64,000 nucleotides of DNA from Oceanicaulis alexandrii DSM 11625 (GTDB lineage Bacteria > Pseudomonadota > Alphaproteobacteria > Caulobacterales > Maricaulaceae): the NCBI RefSeq assembly GCF_000420265.1, contig NZ_ATUP01000002.1, positions 305,030 through 369,029 of the forward strand, read 5' to 3'. Both the position numbers and the translations under genes were made by a program. The notes below the pieces were generated by a model, which was not told the DNA's origin, did no database searches, and was given only the letters and a program-made list of their open reading frames with translations. This document shows, piece by piece, positions 8,418 through 18,338 of the stretch (within the stretch, counting starts at the first letter, position 1; each line of letters starts with the position of its first letter).

Positions 8418-9119
8418 ATGAAGCCCCGTATCATGAGTGATCGGATCAAAGATTTTGAAGCGCGCATCGACTACCGGTTCAAGGACCGGGAGCTTCTCGA
8501 GCGCGCGCTGACCCATGCGTCGCACGGTGATGGCCGGTCGCGGGCGTCGTCCAATGAACGCCTGGAGTTTCTCGGGGATCGGGTTCTGGGCCTGATGGCG
8601 AGCCAGAAGCTCTATGAAACCTTCCCAAACCTGGAAGAAGGCGGGTTGGCCCAGCGTTTGAACGCGGTGGTGAACAAGTCCGCCTGCGCTCGCGCGGCGC
8701 GCCGGTGTGATCTGGGTGAGGGGCTGCGCCTCTCCGCCGCCGAGGAACGTCTGGGCGGACGCGAGAAGGAATCCATCATCGCGGATGCGTGCGAAGCAGT
8801 GATCGGCGCGCTCTATCTGGATGGCGGTCTCGAGGCTGCGCGCATGTTCTTCACGACGTTCTGGGCGGACGAGTTTGATAAACTGACCCGCCGCCCCAAG
8901 GACGCCAAATCCCAGCTTCAGGAATGGGCGGCGCAAAAAGGCTATGGCGTCCCCATTTATGAGACTGTGGCGCGCAAGGGGCCGGACCACCGGCCTATGT
9001 TTGAAATTGAAGTCCGGCTCGACGGTGTCGCGCCGGCGCGCGGCGAGGGCGGGTCCAAACAGGACGCCCAGCGCGCTGCGGCCTCGGAAATGCTTAAACG
9101 GGAGGCCGTAGATGGCTGA
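8418..9119 (+). CDS. rnc: Ribonuclease III
   Basis: 233 residues from the ATG at 8418. Cuts double-stranded RNA in rRNA and mRNA processing. The catalytic signature NERLEFLGDRVLG is near residue 42, and the second acidic site is DACEAVIGALYLDGG. A double-stranded-RNA-binding domain fills about residues 160-228 (DAKSQLQEWAAQKG onward). The start could equally be 8433 (MSDRIKDF), five codons later; an upstream in-frame ATG at 8385 overlaps acpS and is less likely. It overlaps era by 8 bases. Confidence 0.95.
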   Translation: MKPRIMSDRIKDFEARIDYRFKDRELLERALTHASHGDGRSRASSNERLEFLGDRVLGLMASQKLYETFPNLEEGGLAQRLNAVVNKSACARAARRCDLGEGLRLSAAEERLGGREKESIIADACEAVIGALYLDGGLEAARMFFTTFWADEFDKLTRRPKDAKSQLQEWAAQKGYGVPIYETVARKGPDHRPMFEIEVRLDGVAPARGEGGSKQDAQRAAASEMLKREAVDG

Positions 9120-10035
9120 TCAGAACGCCACGCGTGCAGGCTTTGTCGCCATTATCGGCGCGCCGAACGCTGGCAAATCCACCCTTGTGAACGCTCTGGT
9201 GGGCCGCAAGGTCTCCATCGTCACCCCCAAGGTGCAAACCACGCGCTTTCAGGTCCGCGGCGTCATGATGCATGGCGTCGCCCAGCTGGTGCTGGTGGAT
9301 ACGCCTGGCGTCTTTGCGCCGCGCCGCCGGCTTGACCGGGCCATGGTCGCCAGCGCCTGGGAAGGCGCCGATGACGCGGACGCTATCGTGCATGTGGTCG
9401 ACGCCGCCGCCCAGCTGAGCAAGGCGCGCCGCACGGTGGAAGATGTGGAGCGCGTGATCGATGGCCTGAAAGCCCATGACCTCAAGGCGGTTCTGGTGCT
9501 CAACAAGATTGACCTCATCAAGCGTGACGAATTGCTGTCCCTGTCTCAAAAGCTATTTGAAACAGGCGTTTACAGCGACGTCTTCATGATCAGCGCCAGC
9601 AATGGCGACCGGATCAAGGATCTGGCGGACTTCCTGGTCACCTTGATGCCCGAAAGCCCGTATCTGTATCCTGAAGACCAGATCGCGGATTTGTCTGAGC
9701 GCATGCTCGCCGCCGAAGTGACGCGCGAAAAACTCTATCTGCGCGTTCATGACGAGCTGCCCTACGCCCTGACGGTGGAGACAGAAGGCTGGAAGGACCA
9801 GCGTGACGGTTCGGTTCGGATCGAGCAGACGGTTTATGTGGAGCGAGAAGCGCACAAGCCGATGATCCTGGGCAAGGGCGGACAGACCATCAAATGGGTG
9901 TCCACCGCCGCGCGCACCGATCTGGAAGAACAACTGGGCCGCAAGGTGCATCTGTTCCTGTTCGTCAAGATTCGTCCGAACTGGGGTGATGAGCGCGCCC
10001 GCTTCAACGCGCTCGGACTTGATTTCGACGCCTGA
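9112..10035 (+). CDS. era: GTPase Era
   Basis: 307 residues. Ribosome-assembly GTPase that binds the 3' end of 16S rRNA. G1 GAPNAGKST (about 16-24), G3 DTPG (about 63-66), G4 NKID (about 131-134) and the C-terminal KH domain with ILGKGGQTIKWV are all visible. It overlaps rnc before and shares one base with recO after, the conserved rnc-era-recO order. Confidence 0.97.
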   Translation: MADQNATRAGFVAIIGAPNAGKSTLVNALVGRKVSIVTPKVQTTRFQVRGVMMHGVAQLVLVDTPGVFAPRRRLDRAMVASAWEGADDADAIVHVVDAAAQLSKARRTVEDVERVIDGLKAHDLKAVLVLNKIDLIKRDELLSLSQKLFETGVYSDVFMISASNGDRIKDLADFLVTLMPESPYLYPEDQIADLSERMLAAEVTREKLYLRVHDELPYALTVETEGWKDQRDGSVRIEQTVYVEREAHKPMILGKGGQTIKWVSTAARTDLEEQLGRKVHLFLFVKIRPNWGDERARFNALGLDFDA

Positions 10036-10763
10036 TGGAGTGGACCGCCTCAGGCCGTATCGTCGCCGTTCGCCCTCATGGAGAGACGAGCGCGGTGATC
10101 GAGGTTCTGACGGCGGAGCATGGGCGTCATGCCGGACTGGTGCGCGGCGGGCGCTCCCGCGCCATGCGCCCCATCCTTCAACCGGGAAACCGCGTGCGGG
10201 CCGTCTGGCGCGCCCGGCTTGAAAGCCATCTGGGCGGGTTTCAGGTCGAGGGTGAAGACCTGTCAGCCGGCGTCGTCATGGATGATCCCTTGGCTCTGTC
10301 AGGCCTCAACGCCGCCTGCGCGATGGCGTCCCTGTGTCTGCCGGAGCGCGAAGAGCATCCGGCGGTCGCGAACGCCTTTGAAGTGCTGATCGCCGCGCTG
10401 GAGGACCCCGATGTCTGGCCCGCGCTTTATGTGCGGTGGGAGGCGGGGCTGCTGTCTGATCTTGGATACGGCCTGGACTTGCGCCGTTGCGCAGCCACGG
10501 GCGTTGAAACCGATCTCGTTTATGTCAGCCCGAAATCGGGCCGGGCGGTCAGCGCAGAGGCGGGCGCGCCCTATAAGGACCGCATGTTGGCTTTGCCCGA
10601 TTTCATGAAGGGTGGCGGCGCGATCTCAGAAGGCGATGTGGGCGCGGGATTGAAACTCACCGCCCATTTCATCGAGCGCCGCGTGCTCTGGCCGACAGAC
10701 CGCATGCTGCCGGACGCGCGAACCCGCATGATCGAGCGGCTGGCGGGCGAAGGACGTCTGTAA
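10035..10763 (+). CDS. recO: DNA repair protein RecO
   Basis: 242 residues. Loads RecA onto SSB-covered gaps together with RecR. The N-terminal OB domain begins MEWTASGRIVAVRPHGETSA, followed by the helical RecO C domain with LRRCAATG at about 152-159. The four-cysteine zinc site of some RecO proteins is absent; only single scattered cysteines are seen, which is common in alphaproteobacteria. The ATG overlaps the era stop (TGATG). A 110-base gap with no convincing gene separates it from parC. Confidence 0.93.
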   Translation: MEWTASGRIVAVRPHGETSAVIEVLTAEHGRHAGLVRGGRSRAMRPILQPGNRVRAVWRARLESHLGGFQVEGEDLSAGVVMDDPLALSGLNAACAMASLCLPEREEHPAVANAFEVLIAALEDPDVWPALYVRWEAGLLSDLGYGLDLRRCAATGVETDLVYVSPKSGRAVSAEAGAPYKDRMLALPDFMKGGGAISEGDVGAGLKLTAHFIERRVLWPTDRMLPDARTRMIERLAGEGRL

Positions 10764-10873
10764 CCTCTTGCGGCTCAACTGTTGAAAAGCCTGCGTCATG
10801 GCCTGCCCTGACAAGGCGATCCGCTCCATACTGGGTCCCAATCGAATCACCAAGGTGACCTGAGGGGATCTGG

Positions 10874-13114
10874 ATGGGCGAGCAATTTCCGGGCGATGGC
10901 GGCCGTATCTTTGATGAGAGCTTCAATGACGCGCTCTCCTCGCGTTATCTCGCCTACGCCCTGTCCACCATCACCCAGCGGGCGCTGCCCGATGCGCGCG
11001 ACGGCCTGAAGCCGGTTCACCGGCGCTTGCTCTACGCCATGCGCCTTCTCAAACTGGCGCCGGACACCGCCTTCAAGAAATGCGCGCGTGTGGTCGGCGA
11101 CGTGATCGGCCGTTTTCACCCGCATGGCGATCAGGCGGTCTATGAAGCGCTGGTGCGTCTCGCGCAGGATTTCTCTTCGCGCTATCCGCTGGTCGAAGGC
11201 CAGGGCAATTTCGGCAATGTGGACGGCGACGGCGCCGCGGCCATGCGATACACCGAAGCGCGCCTGACCGAAGCCGCCCAGCTGATCTTGCAGGATTACG
11301 ATGACGGCACGGTCGATTTTCGCGAGACCTATGACGGCGAAGACCGCGAACCGCTGGTTCTGCCCGCCGCCTTTCCAAACCTGCTGGCCAATGGCTCGGC
11401 GGGCATCGCCGTGGGCATGGCGACCAATATCCCGCCCCATAACGCCGCTGAGCTGTGCGACGCCGCACGCCATCTGATCAAGACGCCCGGCGCCGCCACT
11501 GAAACCCTGCTCAATTACGTGCAAGGCCCGGACTTCCCCACGGGCGGCGTATGCGTGGAGACGCGCGAAAACATCCTCGACGCCTATGAGACGGGCCGGG
11601 GCGGCTTCCGCCTGCGCGCCCGCTGGGAGGTTGAGGAGCTGGGCCGCGGTCAATGGCAGATCGTGGTCACCGAAATCCCGTATCTCGTGCAGAAAGCCAA
11701 GCTGATCGAGCGCATCGCCTCGCTTCTTGACCAGAAGAAGCTGCCGCTGCTGGCCGATGTGATGGATGAAAGCGCGGAAGATGTGCGCCTGATCCTGGAG
11801 CCGAAATCGCGGACGATTGATCCGGCCTTGCTGATGGAATCCGTCTTCAAGCTGACCGACCTCGAAATCCGTTTCGCGCTGAACCTCAACGTGCTCGACC
11901 CGACCGGCGCGCCGCGCGTGGTGGGGCTGAAAGAAGCGCTGCAGATCTGGCTCAACCACCGCCGCGAAGTGGTGGTGCGTCGCGCCACCCGCCGACTGGA
12001 GCAGGTGGAGGACCGGCTGGAAGTCCTGTCGGGCTTCATGGTCGCCTATCTCAATCTGGATGAAGTGATCCGCATCATCCGGTTCGAGGACCATCCCAAG
12101 GACCAGCTGATCTCGACCTTCTCGCTGACCGACCGTCAGGCCGAAGCCATTCTCAACATGCGTCTGCGCAGCTTGCGCAAGCTTGAAGAGATGGAGATCC
12201 GCGACGAACAGACCCGTCTTGAAGGCGAGCGTGATGAGCTGACCGCCCTGATCGGCGATGAAGACCTGCAATGGAAAAAAGTCGACAGCGAAGTCGCTGA
12301 CGTCAAAAAGCGCTTCGGCCCGAACACGCCGCTGGGCAAGCGCCGCACGACTTTCGCCGACGCGCCGGACGCAGACTTCGCCGACATGGTGGAAGAAGCG
12401 CTGATCCCGCGCGAACCGATCACGATCGTTCTCTCGCGCATGGGCTGGATCCGGGCGCTGAAGGGCCACACCGACGATGTGACCGGGATCAAGCACAAGG
12501 ATGGCGACGAGACGTTGTTCTCGCTGAAAGCGGAGACCACCGACAAGATCCTGATGCTCACCACAGATGGGCGCGTTTATACGCTCGACGCGTCCAAGCT
12601 TCCCGGCGGGCGCGGCTTTGGCGAACCGGTGCGCTTGCTCATTGATATGGATGAGAGCGCGGAACCCGTCGCTCTGTTCAAATACAAGGCGGACCGCAAG
12701 CTGCTGCTCGCCTCGACCTCGGGTCATGGCTTTGTTGTGGCGGAAAAAGACCTGCCCGCCATCAAGCGCGCAGGGCGTCAGGTGCTCAATGTGATCGACG
12801 GGCACAAAGCCATGATGGCGCTGCCCGTTGCGGGCGACCGGATCGCGGTGCTGGGCGAGAACAAGAAGCTTCTGGTCTTCAACGCCGACGAGATCCCCGA
12901 AATGGTCCGCGGCAAGGGCGTGCGCCTGCTCGGCGGCAAGTCCGGCGATGTGGCCGATATCAGCATCTTTAACGCCGAAGAGGGCCTGGTGCGCGTCGAT
13001 CCGGCCGGCCGTCGTCATCTGGTCGAGGATTGGCGCTATTATGAAGGCAAGCGCGCCAGCGCCGGCAAACTCGCCCCGCGCGGCTTCGCCAATAAGAGCT
13101 TTGGCGGTCGGTAA
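10874..13114 (+). CDS. parC: DNA topoisomerase IV subunit A
   Basis: 746 residues. Breakage-reunion subunit that unlinks daughter chromosomes with ParE. The catalytic Tyr lies in [12 protein letters not shown] at about residue 120. The winged-helix segment has [12 protein letters not shown], where the residue equal to E. coli ParC Ser80 is Gln. The C-terminal beta-pinwheel is short, with degenerate repeats, which fits ParC better than GyrA (no GQRGGKG-type GyrA box was found). A GGGG at 10863-10866 precedes the ATG. A hairpin follows the stop. Confidence 0.94.
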   Translation: MGEQFPGDGGRIFDESFNDALSSRYLAYALSTITQRALPDARDGLKPVHRRLLYAMRLLKLAPDTAFKKCARVVGDVIGRFHPHGDQAVYEALVRLAQDFSSRYPLVEGQGNFGNVDGDGAAAMRYTEARLTEAAQLILQDYDDGTVDFRETYDGEDREPLVLPAAFPNLLANGSAGIAVGMATNIPPHNAAELCDAARHLIKTPGAATETLLNYVQGPDFPTGGVCVETRENILDAYETGRGGFRLRARWEVEELGRGQWQIVVTEIPYLVQKAKLIERIASLLDQKKLPLLADVMDESAEDVRLILEPKSRTIDPALLMESVFKLTDLEIRFALNLNVLDPTGAPRVVGLKEALQIWLNHRREVVVRRATRRLEQVEDRLEVLSGFMVAYLNLDEVIRIIRFEDHPKDQLISTFSLTDRQAEAILNMRLRSLRKLEEMEIRDEQTRLEGERDELTALIGDEDLQWKKVDSEVADVKKRFGPNTPLGKRRTTFADAPDADFADMVEEALIPREPITIVLSRMGWIRALKGHTDDVTGIKHKDGDETLFSLKAETTDKILMLTTDGRVYTLDASKLPGGRGFGEPVRLLIDMDESAEPVALFKYKADRKLLLASTSGHGFVVAEKDLPAIKRAGRQVLNVIDGHKAMMALPVAGDRIAVLGENKKLLVFNADEIPEMVRGKGVRLLGGKSGDVADISIFNAEEGLVRVDPAGRRHLVEDWRYYEGKRASAGKLAPRGFANKSFGGR

Positions 13115-13120
13115 CCACTA

Positions 13121-13143
13121 GCGAAGAGGCGTAAGCCCTTCGC
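13121..13143 (+). terminator. Hairpin after parC
   Basis: GCGAAG-A-GGC (13121-13130) pairs with GCC-CTTCGC (13135-13143) around a 4-base loop, with one bulged A. It begins 7 bases after the parC stop. No T-run follows, so its strength as a terminator is uncertain. The rest of the gap to lemA (to 13222) holds nothing I can name except AAGGAG (13210-13215), the lemA ribosome site. Confidence 0.4.
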
Positions 13144-13222
13144 CGCGCTGTCACTTGGCGTTCTCCCGCAATCGGAGTAAGGCTTTACCCGGTTTCCCTT
13201 CAGCGCCATCAAGGAGCGTTTC

Positions 13223-13783
13223 ATGGAATTGCTGATTACTTTCGGTGTGATCGTTCTGATCGGCCTGTTCGTCATGACGATCTACAACCGGCTGGTGGCG
13301 CTTCGGCAAACCACCCGTCAGGCGTGGGGTGATATCGACGTCCAGCTCAAGCAGCGCCATGATCTGGTGCCGAACCTGGTTGAGACCGTCAAAGGCTATG
13401 CCAGCCATGAGAAAGAGACGCTGGAAAGCGTCGTGAAAGCGCGTCAGCAGGCCGTGGACGCCAGCTCGGTCAAGGATCTGGCCGCCGCCGAAAACGTGCT
13501 GTCCGGCGCGCTGCGCCAGCTGTTCGCCTTGTCTGAAAGCTATCCCGATCTGAAGGCGAACGAGAACTTCCTGTCGCTGCAGAACGAACTGGCTGATCTT
13601 GAGAACAAGATCGCGGCCGCCCGCCGCTTCTTCAACAATGCGGTCAGCGAATACAACACCGCCCGCGAGCAATTCCCGGCGGTCATCCTGGCCAATTCCT
13701 TTGGCTTTAACGAGGCGGACTTCTTTGAAGTCGCCGCCAATGAACGCGCCGCTGTCAACGCCGGCCCGTCCGTAAAGTTCTAG
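13223..13783 (+). CDS. lemA: LemA family protein
   Basis: 186 residues. One N-terminal membrane helix (about 3-22), then a helical bundle with the family core AWGDIDVQLKQRHDLVPNLV and the C-terminal segment FNNAVSEYNTAREQFPAVI. LemA proteins sit in the inner membrane; their precise job is unsettled. Pairing with a membrane M48 protease, 30 bases downstream, is common and suggests a shared role in membrane protein quality control. AAGGAG lies 7 bases before the ATG. Confidence 0.93.
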   Translation: MELLITFGVIVLIGLFVMTIYNRLVALRQTTRQAWGDIDVQLKQRHDLVPNLVETVKGYASHEKETLESVVKARQQAVDASSVKDLAAAENVLSGALRQLFALSESYPDLKANENFLSLQNELADLENKIAAARRFFNNAVSEYNTAREQFPAVILANSFGFNEADFFEVAANERAAVNAGPSVKF

Positions 13784-13813
13784 GGCCATGCGCAGGCTGG
13801 AGGAGGGCGCATC

Positions 13814-14824
13814 ATGATCGCCGCCGCCGGCCTGCGCACCCATATCTGGAACAATAATCTCAAATCCATCGCGCTGCTGGCCGGGTTCCCGGTTCTTGTT
13901 CTGGGCATCGTCTTCGCGGGCGCTCTGGTGTGGAGCGGGTATGCGGACGCCCCTGTGAAAGCCGGCGCCTCTGCCGGCGCGATGGGGCCGGCGCTGGATC
14001 TGACCTTGCGCGCTTTTCCGTTCGTGATGATCGGCGTGGCGGTCTGGTTCGTCATCGCCTGGCTCGGCCATCAGGCGATGATTGATGCGGCGACCGGCGC
14101 GCGCAAAGTCAGCCGCGCTGATGAGCCCGAGCTTTATAATCTTCTTGAAAACCTGACGATTTCGCGCGGCATGCCGATGCCGTCCTTGCGGATCATCGAG
14201 ACCGATGCGCTGAACGCCTATGCGTCCGGGCTGAGCGAAAAGAAAGCCGTCATCACCGTTACGCGCGGCCTGATGAACACGCTGAACGCGCAAGAGCTGG
14301 AAGCGGTGCTGGCCCACGAACTAAGCCATGTGATCAACCGCGATGTCCGGCTCTTGGTGATCGCGGTGATTTTTGTTGGGATCATCTCCTTCACCGTGGA
14401 GATTGCGGCGCGCGGCCTGTTTCATGGCTCGCTGGCGCGCGCAGGCGGCGGACGACGCGGACGATCGGGCAATGCGGGCGTGATCTTGCTGGTGGCGGCG
14501 CTGATCGTGGCGGTGACTTATGCTTTGGCGTTTGTGATCCGCTTTGCGCTGTCACGGTCGCGCGAATATATGGCCGACGCCGGCGCGGTGGAGCTGACGA
14601 AAAATCCCGACGCGATGATTTCGGCGCTGGAGAAAATCTCTGGCCGTAGCGAGATCAAGGACGCGCCCGAAGAGGTGCGTCAGATGTTTATCGAGAATGA
14701 GACCAAGGTCAGCTTCGCCGGTCTTTTCGCCACCCATCCGCCGATCGAGAAACGCATTGAGGCGCTGGAGACCTATGCGGGCGGGCGTCGCCGCCAGCGT
14801 GAAACCTCGATCCCGTCTGTCTAG
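13814..14824 (+). CDS. Membrane M48 family metalloprotease (HtpX-like)
   Basis: 336 residues. Two N-terminal membrane segments, then the catalytic zinc motif HELSH in LEAVLAHELSHVINRDV, two more membrane segments, and the downstream zinc ligand region SREYMADAGAVEL. The Gly/Arg-rich linker AGGGRRGRSG divides the parts. It resembles HtpX-type proteases that cut misfolded membrane proteins, but is longer than E. coli HtpX. It is in an apparent operon with lemA and its last 4 bases overlap the converging AI-2E-type gene. Confidence 0.92.
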   Translation: MIAAAGLRTHIWNNNLKSIALLAGFPVLVLGIVFAGALVWSGYADAPVKAGASAGAMGPALDLTLRAFPFVMIGVAVWFVIAWLGHQAMIDAATGARKVSRADEPELYNLLENLTISRGMPMPSLRIIETDALNAYASGLSEKKAVITVTRGLMNTLNAQELEAVLAHELSHVINRDVRLLVIAVIFVGIISFTVEIAARGLFHGSLARAGGGRRGRSGNAGVILLVAALIVAVTYALAFVIRFALSRSREYMADAGAVELTKNPDAMISALEKISGRSEIKDAPEEVRQMFIENETKVSFAGLFATHPPIEKRIEALETYAGGRRRQRETSIPSV

Positions 14825-15975
14825 TCACTATCGGGTTCGACGCGGTCTTCGGGGTGATCCTCATTCAGCAAGGGCGCATAGGACTGGGCGTAGAGATACC
14901 AGACCGAGGCGAAGAGCGCCGCGATCATCGGCCCGACGATCAGCCCGACCGCGCCAAACAGCGTCAGCCCGCCCAGGGTCGAGATCAGGATCATCAGATC
15001 GGGGAGTTTGGCGTCCTGCCCCACAAGACGCGGACGCAAGAGGTTGTCGATCAAACCCACCACCAGCGCGCCCCAGGCGATCAATAAGCCGCCTTCCAGA
15101 TACTGGCCGCTGGCGATCAGCCACAGACCCGCCGGCCCCCAGACAAGCGGCGGGCCGATGCCGGGAATGACCGACAGGACCGCGGTGAGCGTCGCCAGGA
15201 ACAAGGCGCCCGGAACCTCCGCCAGCGCCAGCGCGGCGCCGGTCAGAACACCTTGAATGATGGCGATGACGAAGGTGCCTTTCACTGTGGCGCGGATGGT
15301 GGACATGGCCCGCTCCACCAGCAGGTCGCGATCTTCAGACGGCATGGGCATGAGTTTCAGCCCCTGACTTGCGAGGCGGGGCCCCTGGGTCAGAAAGAAG
15401 AACAAGGCGAACAGCATCACCACCAGATTGAGAAAGGCGCCGAATGTGCCCGAGGTCGCCCGGCGCAAGGCGTCCACCAACCAACCACCGGCGTTCGACG
15501 CAAACTGCGCGGCCTGACTGGTGATGTCTTGCTGGTAGGGCGCGAGGCTTTCGCGGAAGGGCAGCCAGGCGGGCAGGGCTTCAAGACCGCCTTCACGGAT
15601 CGCGGCGATCTGCTCTTGCAGCCAGGGCGCGACCGCACCGGTCACCTGCACGGCTTGATCGGCGACAATCACCAGGATGGCGGCCAGCGGGATCAGCACG
15701 ACCACCACAGCCAGGAGCAACACCACGCCGGCGGCTGCGGAGCTGGAGCCGAACAGAACGCGTCTCATGAAGCGGTGGACGGGATGCAGGAACATCGCAA
15801 ACACAGCCGCCATGAAGAGCGGGCTGAGAAAGCCGCGGATCATCCAGATGAAGATGACCGAAATGCCGAGCGCAAGCACCACGATGAACAGGCGCTGCAG
15901 GGCTTCGCGATCAGACATCAGGGCGGAAAAATTGCTGCCCTTGGAGGATGTGTCGGTATCATTCTGATCAGTCAT
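14821..15975 (-). CDS. AI-2E family transporter (PerM/UPF0118 family)
   Basis: 384 residues with about eight membrane segments and a soluble central part of about 100 residues, the usual layout of this family. The PGIGPPLVWGPAGLW and GLIDNLLRPRLVGQ segments are family hallmarks. Members export diverse small molecules or ions (AI-2 in E. coli TqsA, Na+ in halophiles), so the substrate cannot be named. Its start overlaps the end of the TRAP large permease by 8 bases, so it is probably transcribed with the TRAP genes, though no functional link is known. Confidence 0.88.
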   Translation of the reverse strand: MTDQNDTDTSSKGSNFSALMSDREALQRLFIVVLALGISVIFIWMIRGFLSPLFMAAVFAMFLHPVHRFMRRVLFGSSSAAAGVVLLLAVVVVLIPLAAILVIVADQAVQVTGAVAPWLQEQIAAIREGGLEALPAWLPFRESLAPYQQDITSQAAQFASNAGGWLVDALRRATSGTFGAFLNLVVMLFALFFFLTQGPRLASQGLKLMPMPSEDRDLLVERAMSTIRATVKGTFVIAIIQGVLTGAALALAEVPGALFLATLTAVLSVIPGIGPPLVWGPAGLWLIASGQYLEGGLLIAWGALVVGLIDNLLRPRLVGQDAKLPDLMILISTLGGLTLFGAVGLIVGPMIAALFASVWYLYAQSYAPLLNEDHPEDRVEPDSD

Positions 15976-17545
15976 ACAGCAGTCCCGGAAGCGCGGTCGC
16001 CAACCATGGCATCAGTGCGACCATAGCGATCATCAGGAGCTGAATTATGACGAAAGGCGCAGCGCCCCGATAGATCGCGCCCGAGGTCAGGCTGGGGGGC
16101 GCGACGCCGCGCAGATAGAACAGCGCGAAGCCGAAGGGCGGCGTCAGGAAGCTGGTCTGAAGGTTCAGCGCCATCATCACGCCCAGCCAGACCGGGTCGA
16201 CCCCCATCATGAACAGGACAGGCGCGACAATGGGCACGACCACGAAGGTGATCTCGATGAAGTCGAGGAAGAATCCCAGAAGGAACATCACGATCATCAC
16301 CACGATCAGCGCGCCTGTCGCGCCGCCGGGGGCGGCCTCGAGCGCAGCGCGCACCGTGTGATCGCCGCCCAGCTCGCGGAAGACCAGGGCGAACAGGCTG
16401 GCGCCGATCAGAATGACAAAGACCATGGCCGAGATCTGTGCTGTGGAGCGCATGACCTCATCCAGAACGCCGGTTCTGAAGAGGCGGATGCAGGCGATCA
16501 TAACGCCCAGGGCGGAGACCGCGGAAAGCCCATAGGCGAGCCCCATCTCCAGCGGGTTGTCGCCCGCCCGCAGATCAAACGCCAAGGGGGACAACAGCAA
16601 GATGAACAGCGTGAGCGAGCCGATGACGATCACGGTTTGCCCGAAGGCCGGATTGTCCTGACCGCCGCTATTGCGATAGCCCGCCAGCAAGATCGCGCCC
16701 AGCGCCCCTACGCCCGCCGCTTCGGTGGGCGTGGCGAGCCCGCCCAGGATCGAGCCGAGCACGGCGATGATCAGGATGAGCGGGGGAATGAGCGCGCCCA
16801 GCAGCTTGCCCCAGTCTGCATGGATTTCCTCTGGCGGAATCGCGGGCGAGGCGCTTGGACGTAAGATCGCGACGCCGACCTGATAGAGAATATACACCGC
16901 CACCAGCAGCAGGCCGGGGATCAGTGCGCCGGCGAACAAGTCGCCGACAGAGACGATGTCAGGCGAGAAAATGCCCTGCGCCCGTTGCGCCTCGGCATAG
17001 GCGGATGACAGCTGGTCACCCAGCAACACCAGCACGATGGAGGGCGGTATGATCTGACCCAGCGTCCCAGCCGCCGCGATGGAGCCGGCGGCGAGCGAGG
17101 GCGAATACCCGCGCTTGAGCATGGTGGGCAGGGACAGTAATCCCATGGTCACCACGGTCGCGCCGACGATGCCGGTGGACGCGGCCAGCAGCGCTCCGAC
17201 GATGACGACCGAGATTCCCAGACCGCCGCGCAATGTGCCGAACAGCGAGCCCATGGCGTCGAGCAATTGCTCGGCGATGCGGGACTTTTCCAGCATCACG
17301 CCCATGAAGACAAAGAGCGGGACCGCCACCAGAATGGCTTTGTCCATCTCCATGATGTTGCCGTAGATCCGCTGCGGGAAAGCGCGCAGATGGAAGGGAT
17401 CAAACAGGCCCAGCGCCAGTCCGATGAGAGCGAAGGCGAGCCCGACACCCGCCAGTGTGAACGCCACCGGAAAGCCGCGCAGCAAGGCGACAAAGGCCGC
17501 CGCAAACATGGCGAAAGGCAGGAGACTAACAATTAAATCCATCAT
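15968..17545 (-). CDS. TRAP transporter large permease subunit (DctM type)
   Basis: 525 residues, about 12-14 membrane segments. DctM subunits carry the Na+-driven transport path. Family motifs include VPLFVFMGVMLEKS and GSIAAAGTLGQIIPPSI. At 525 residues it is longer than the typical 430, owing to an insert around residues 215-330; this long form goes with the mannitol/chloroaromatic and 2-oxo acid TRAP branch, in agreement with the neighbouring binding protein. It follows the small permease after 7 bases. Confidence 0.93.
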   Translation of the reverse strand: MMDLIVSLLPFAMFAAAFVALLRGFPVAFTLAGVGLAFALIGLALGLFDPFHLRAFPQRIYGNIMEMDKAILVAVPLFVFMGVMLEKSRIAEQLLDAMGSLFGTLRGGLGISVVIVGALLAASTGIVGATVVTMGLLSLPTMLKRGYSPSLAAGSIAAAGTLGQIIPPSIVLVLLGDQLSSAYAEAQRAQGIFSPDIVSVGDLFAGALIPGLLLVAVYILYQVGVAILRPSASPAIPPEEIHADWGKLLGALIPPLILIIAVLGSILGGLATPTEAAGVGALGAILLAGYRNSGGQDNPAFGQTVIVIGSLTLFILLLSPLAFDLRAGDNPLEMGLAYGLSAVSALGVMIACIRLFRTGVLDEVMRSTAQISAMVFVILIGASLFALVFRELGGDHTVRAALEAAPGGATGALIVVMIVMFLLGFFLDFIEITFVVVPIVAPVLFMMGVDPVWLGVMMALNLQTSFLTPPFGFALFYLRGVAPPSLTSGAIYRGAAPFVIIQLLMIAMVALMPWLATALPGLLYD

Positions 17546-17552
17546 TTAGTCT

Positions 17553-18335
17553 CTATAGCTCATGTTCTGCATTATCGTGGCCTGATGGCGGCGGCGTTTC
17601 GCCTGACAGGGTCAGCGCGGCGCGCGAGGCCATGGCGAACCCCTGGCCGATCATCATGACAGCGAAGACGGGAATGGCGGTTTTCAGCAAGAAGACCAGC
17701 GGCAGGCCGTCACTTTCGCGGGATCGTTCGAGGATTCGCCAGGCGCCCCCCACATAGCTCTCCGCAGTGATCAGGATCAGCCAGCACATGGGGATGAGGG
17801 CGAGATAGACGCCCAGAAGGTCAGTCCAGGCTTTGCCTTGATCAGAGAGTTTGGAATAGACGATATCCACCCGGACATGCCCGCCATTATAGAGCGTCGC
17901 CGCGCTCGACAGCAGGAAGAGGATCGCGTGCAGATAGATCACGCTTTCCTGCAGCTTGGTCAGCGAGACGCCGAACACGTAGCGCTGCACCACGATCAGC
18001 CCGGTCACCAGCACAAGCGCCAGCGCCGCCCATCGCACCATGTCGCCAATCGTGACGGAGATGGCGTCCAGGACCATGATCACCCGACGCAACAGCTTGG
18101 AAACAGGCGTTGGCAGGCCCATGACCCGTCCATAGAGCGCGCTCAACAGGGCGATGAACAGGAACGGGCTTATCGCCCATCCGATCCAGCCCAGAAAACG
18201 TCCAATGATCGCAGCGACAGCGCTGATATGACCATCCATCACAGCGCCGACCGCGCCCCCTGACAGGGCGTCGGCGACAAGCAGCGCAGCCGTGACGGCG
18301 ATCACGGCGAGCAGAAGGCGATCTGCGAGTTTCAT
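17553..18335 (-). CDS. TRAP transporter small permease subunit (DctQ type), long form
   Basis: 260 residues. The C-terminal 170 residues hold the four-helix DctQ fold, with the QRYVFGVSLTKLQES segment and GGHVRVDIVY. The N-terminal 85 residues add about two extra hydrophobic segments; the usual DctQ length is 160-190. The small subunit couples the binding protein to the large permease in the inner membrane. It lies 3 bases after the binding-protein gene and 7 before the large permease, one operon. Confidence 0.9.
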   Translation of the reverse strand: MKLADRLLLAVIAVTAALLVADALSGGAVGAVMDGHISAVAAIIGRFLGWIGWAISPFLFIALLSALYGRVMGLPTPVSKLLRRVIMVLDAISVTIGDMVRWAALALVLVTGLIVVQRYVFGVSLTKLQESVIYLHAILFLLSSAATLYNGGHVRVDIVYSKLSDQGKAWTDLLGVYLALIPMCWLILITAESYVGGAWRILERSRESDGLPLVFLLKTAIPVFAVMMIGQGFAMASRAALTLSGETPPPSGHDNAEHEL

Positions 18336-18338
18336 GAT

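Noticed and set aside
10798..10863. A 21-codon ORF in the recO-parC gap
   Set aside because: No ribosome site and no conserved content; too short to support.
10847..13018. A 723-codon open frame on the minus strand across parC
   Set aside because: It is fully antisense to the well-conserved parC and its translation has no recognisable domain; long shadow frames are normal in GC-rich DNA.
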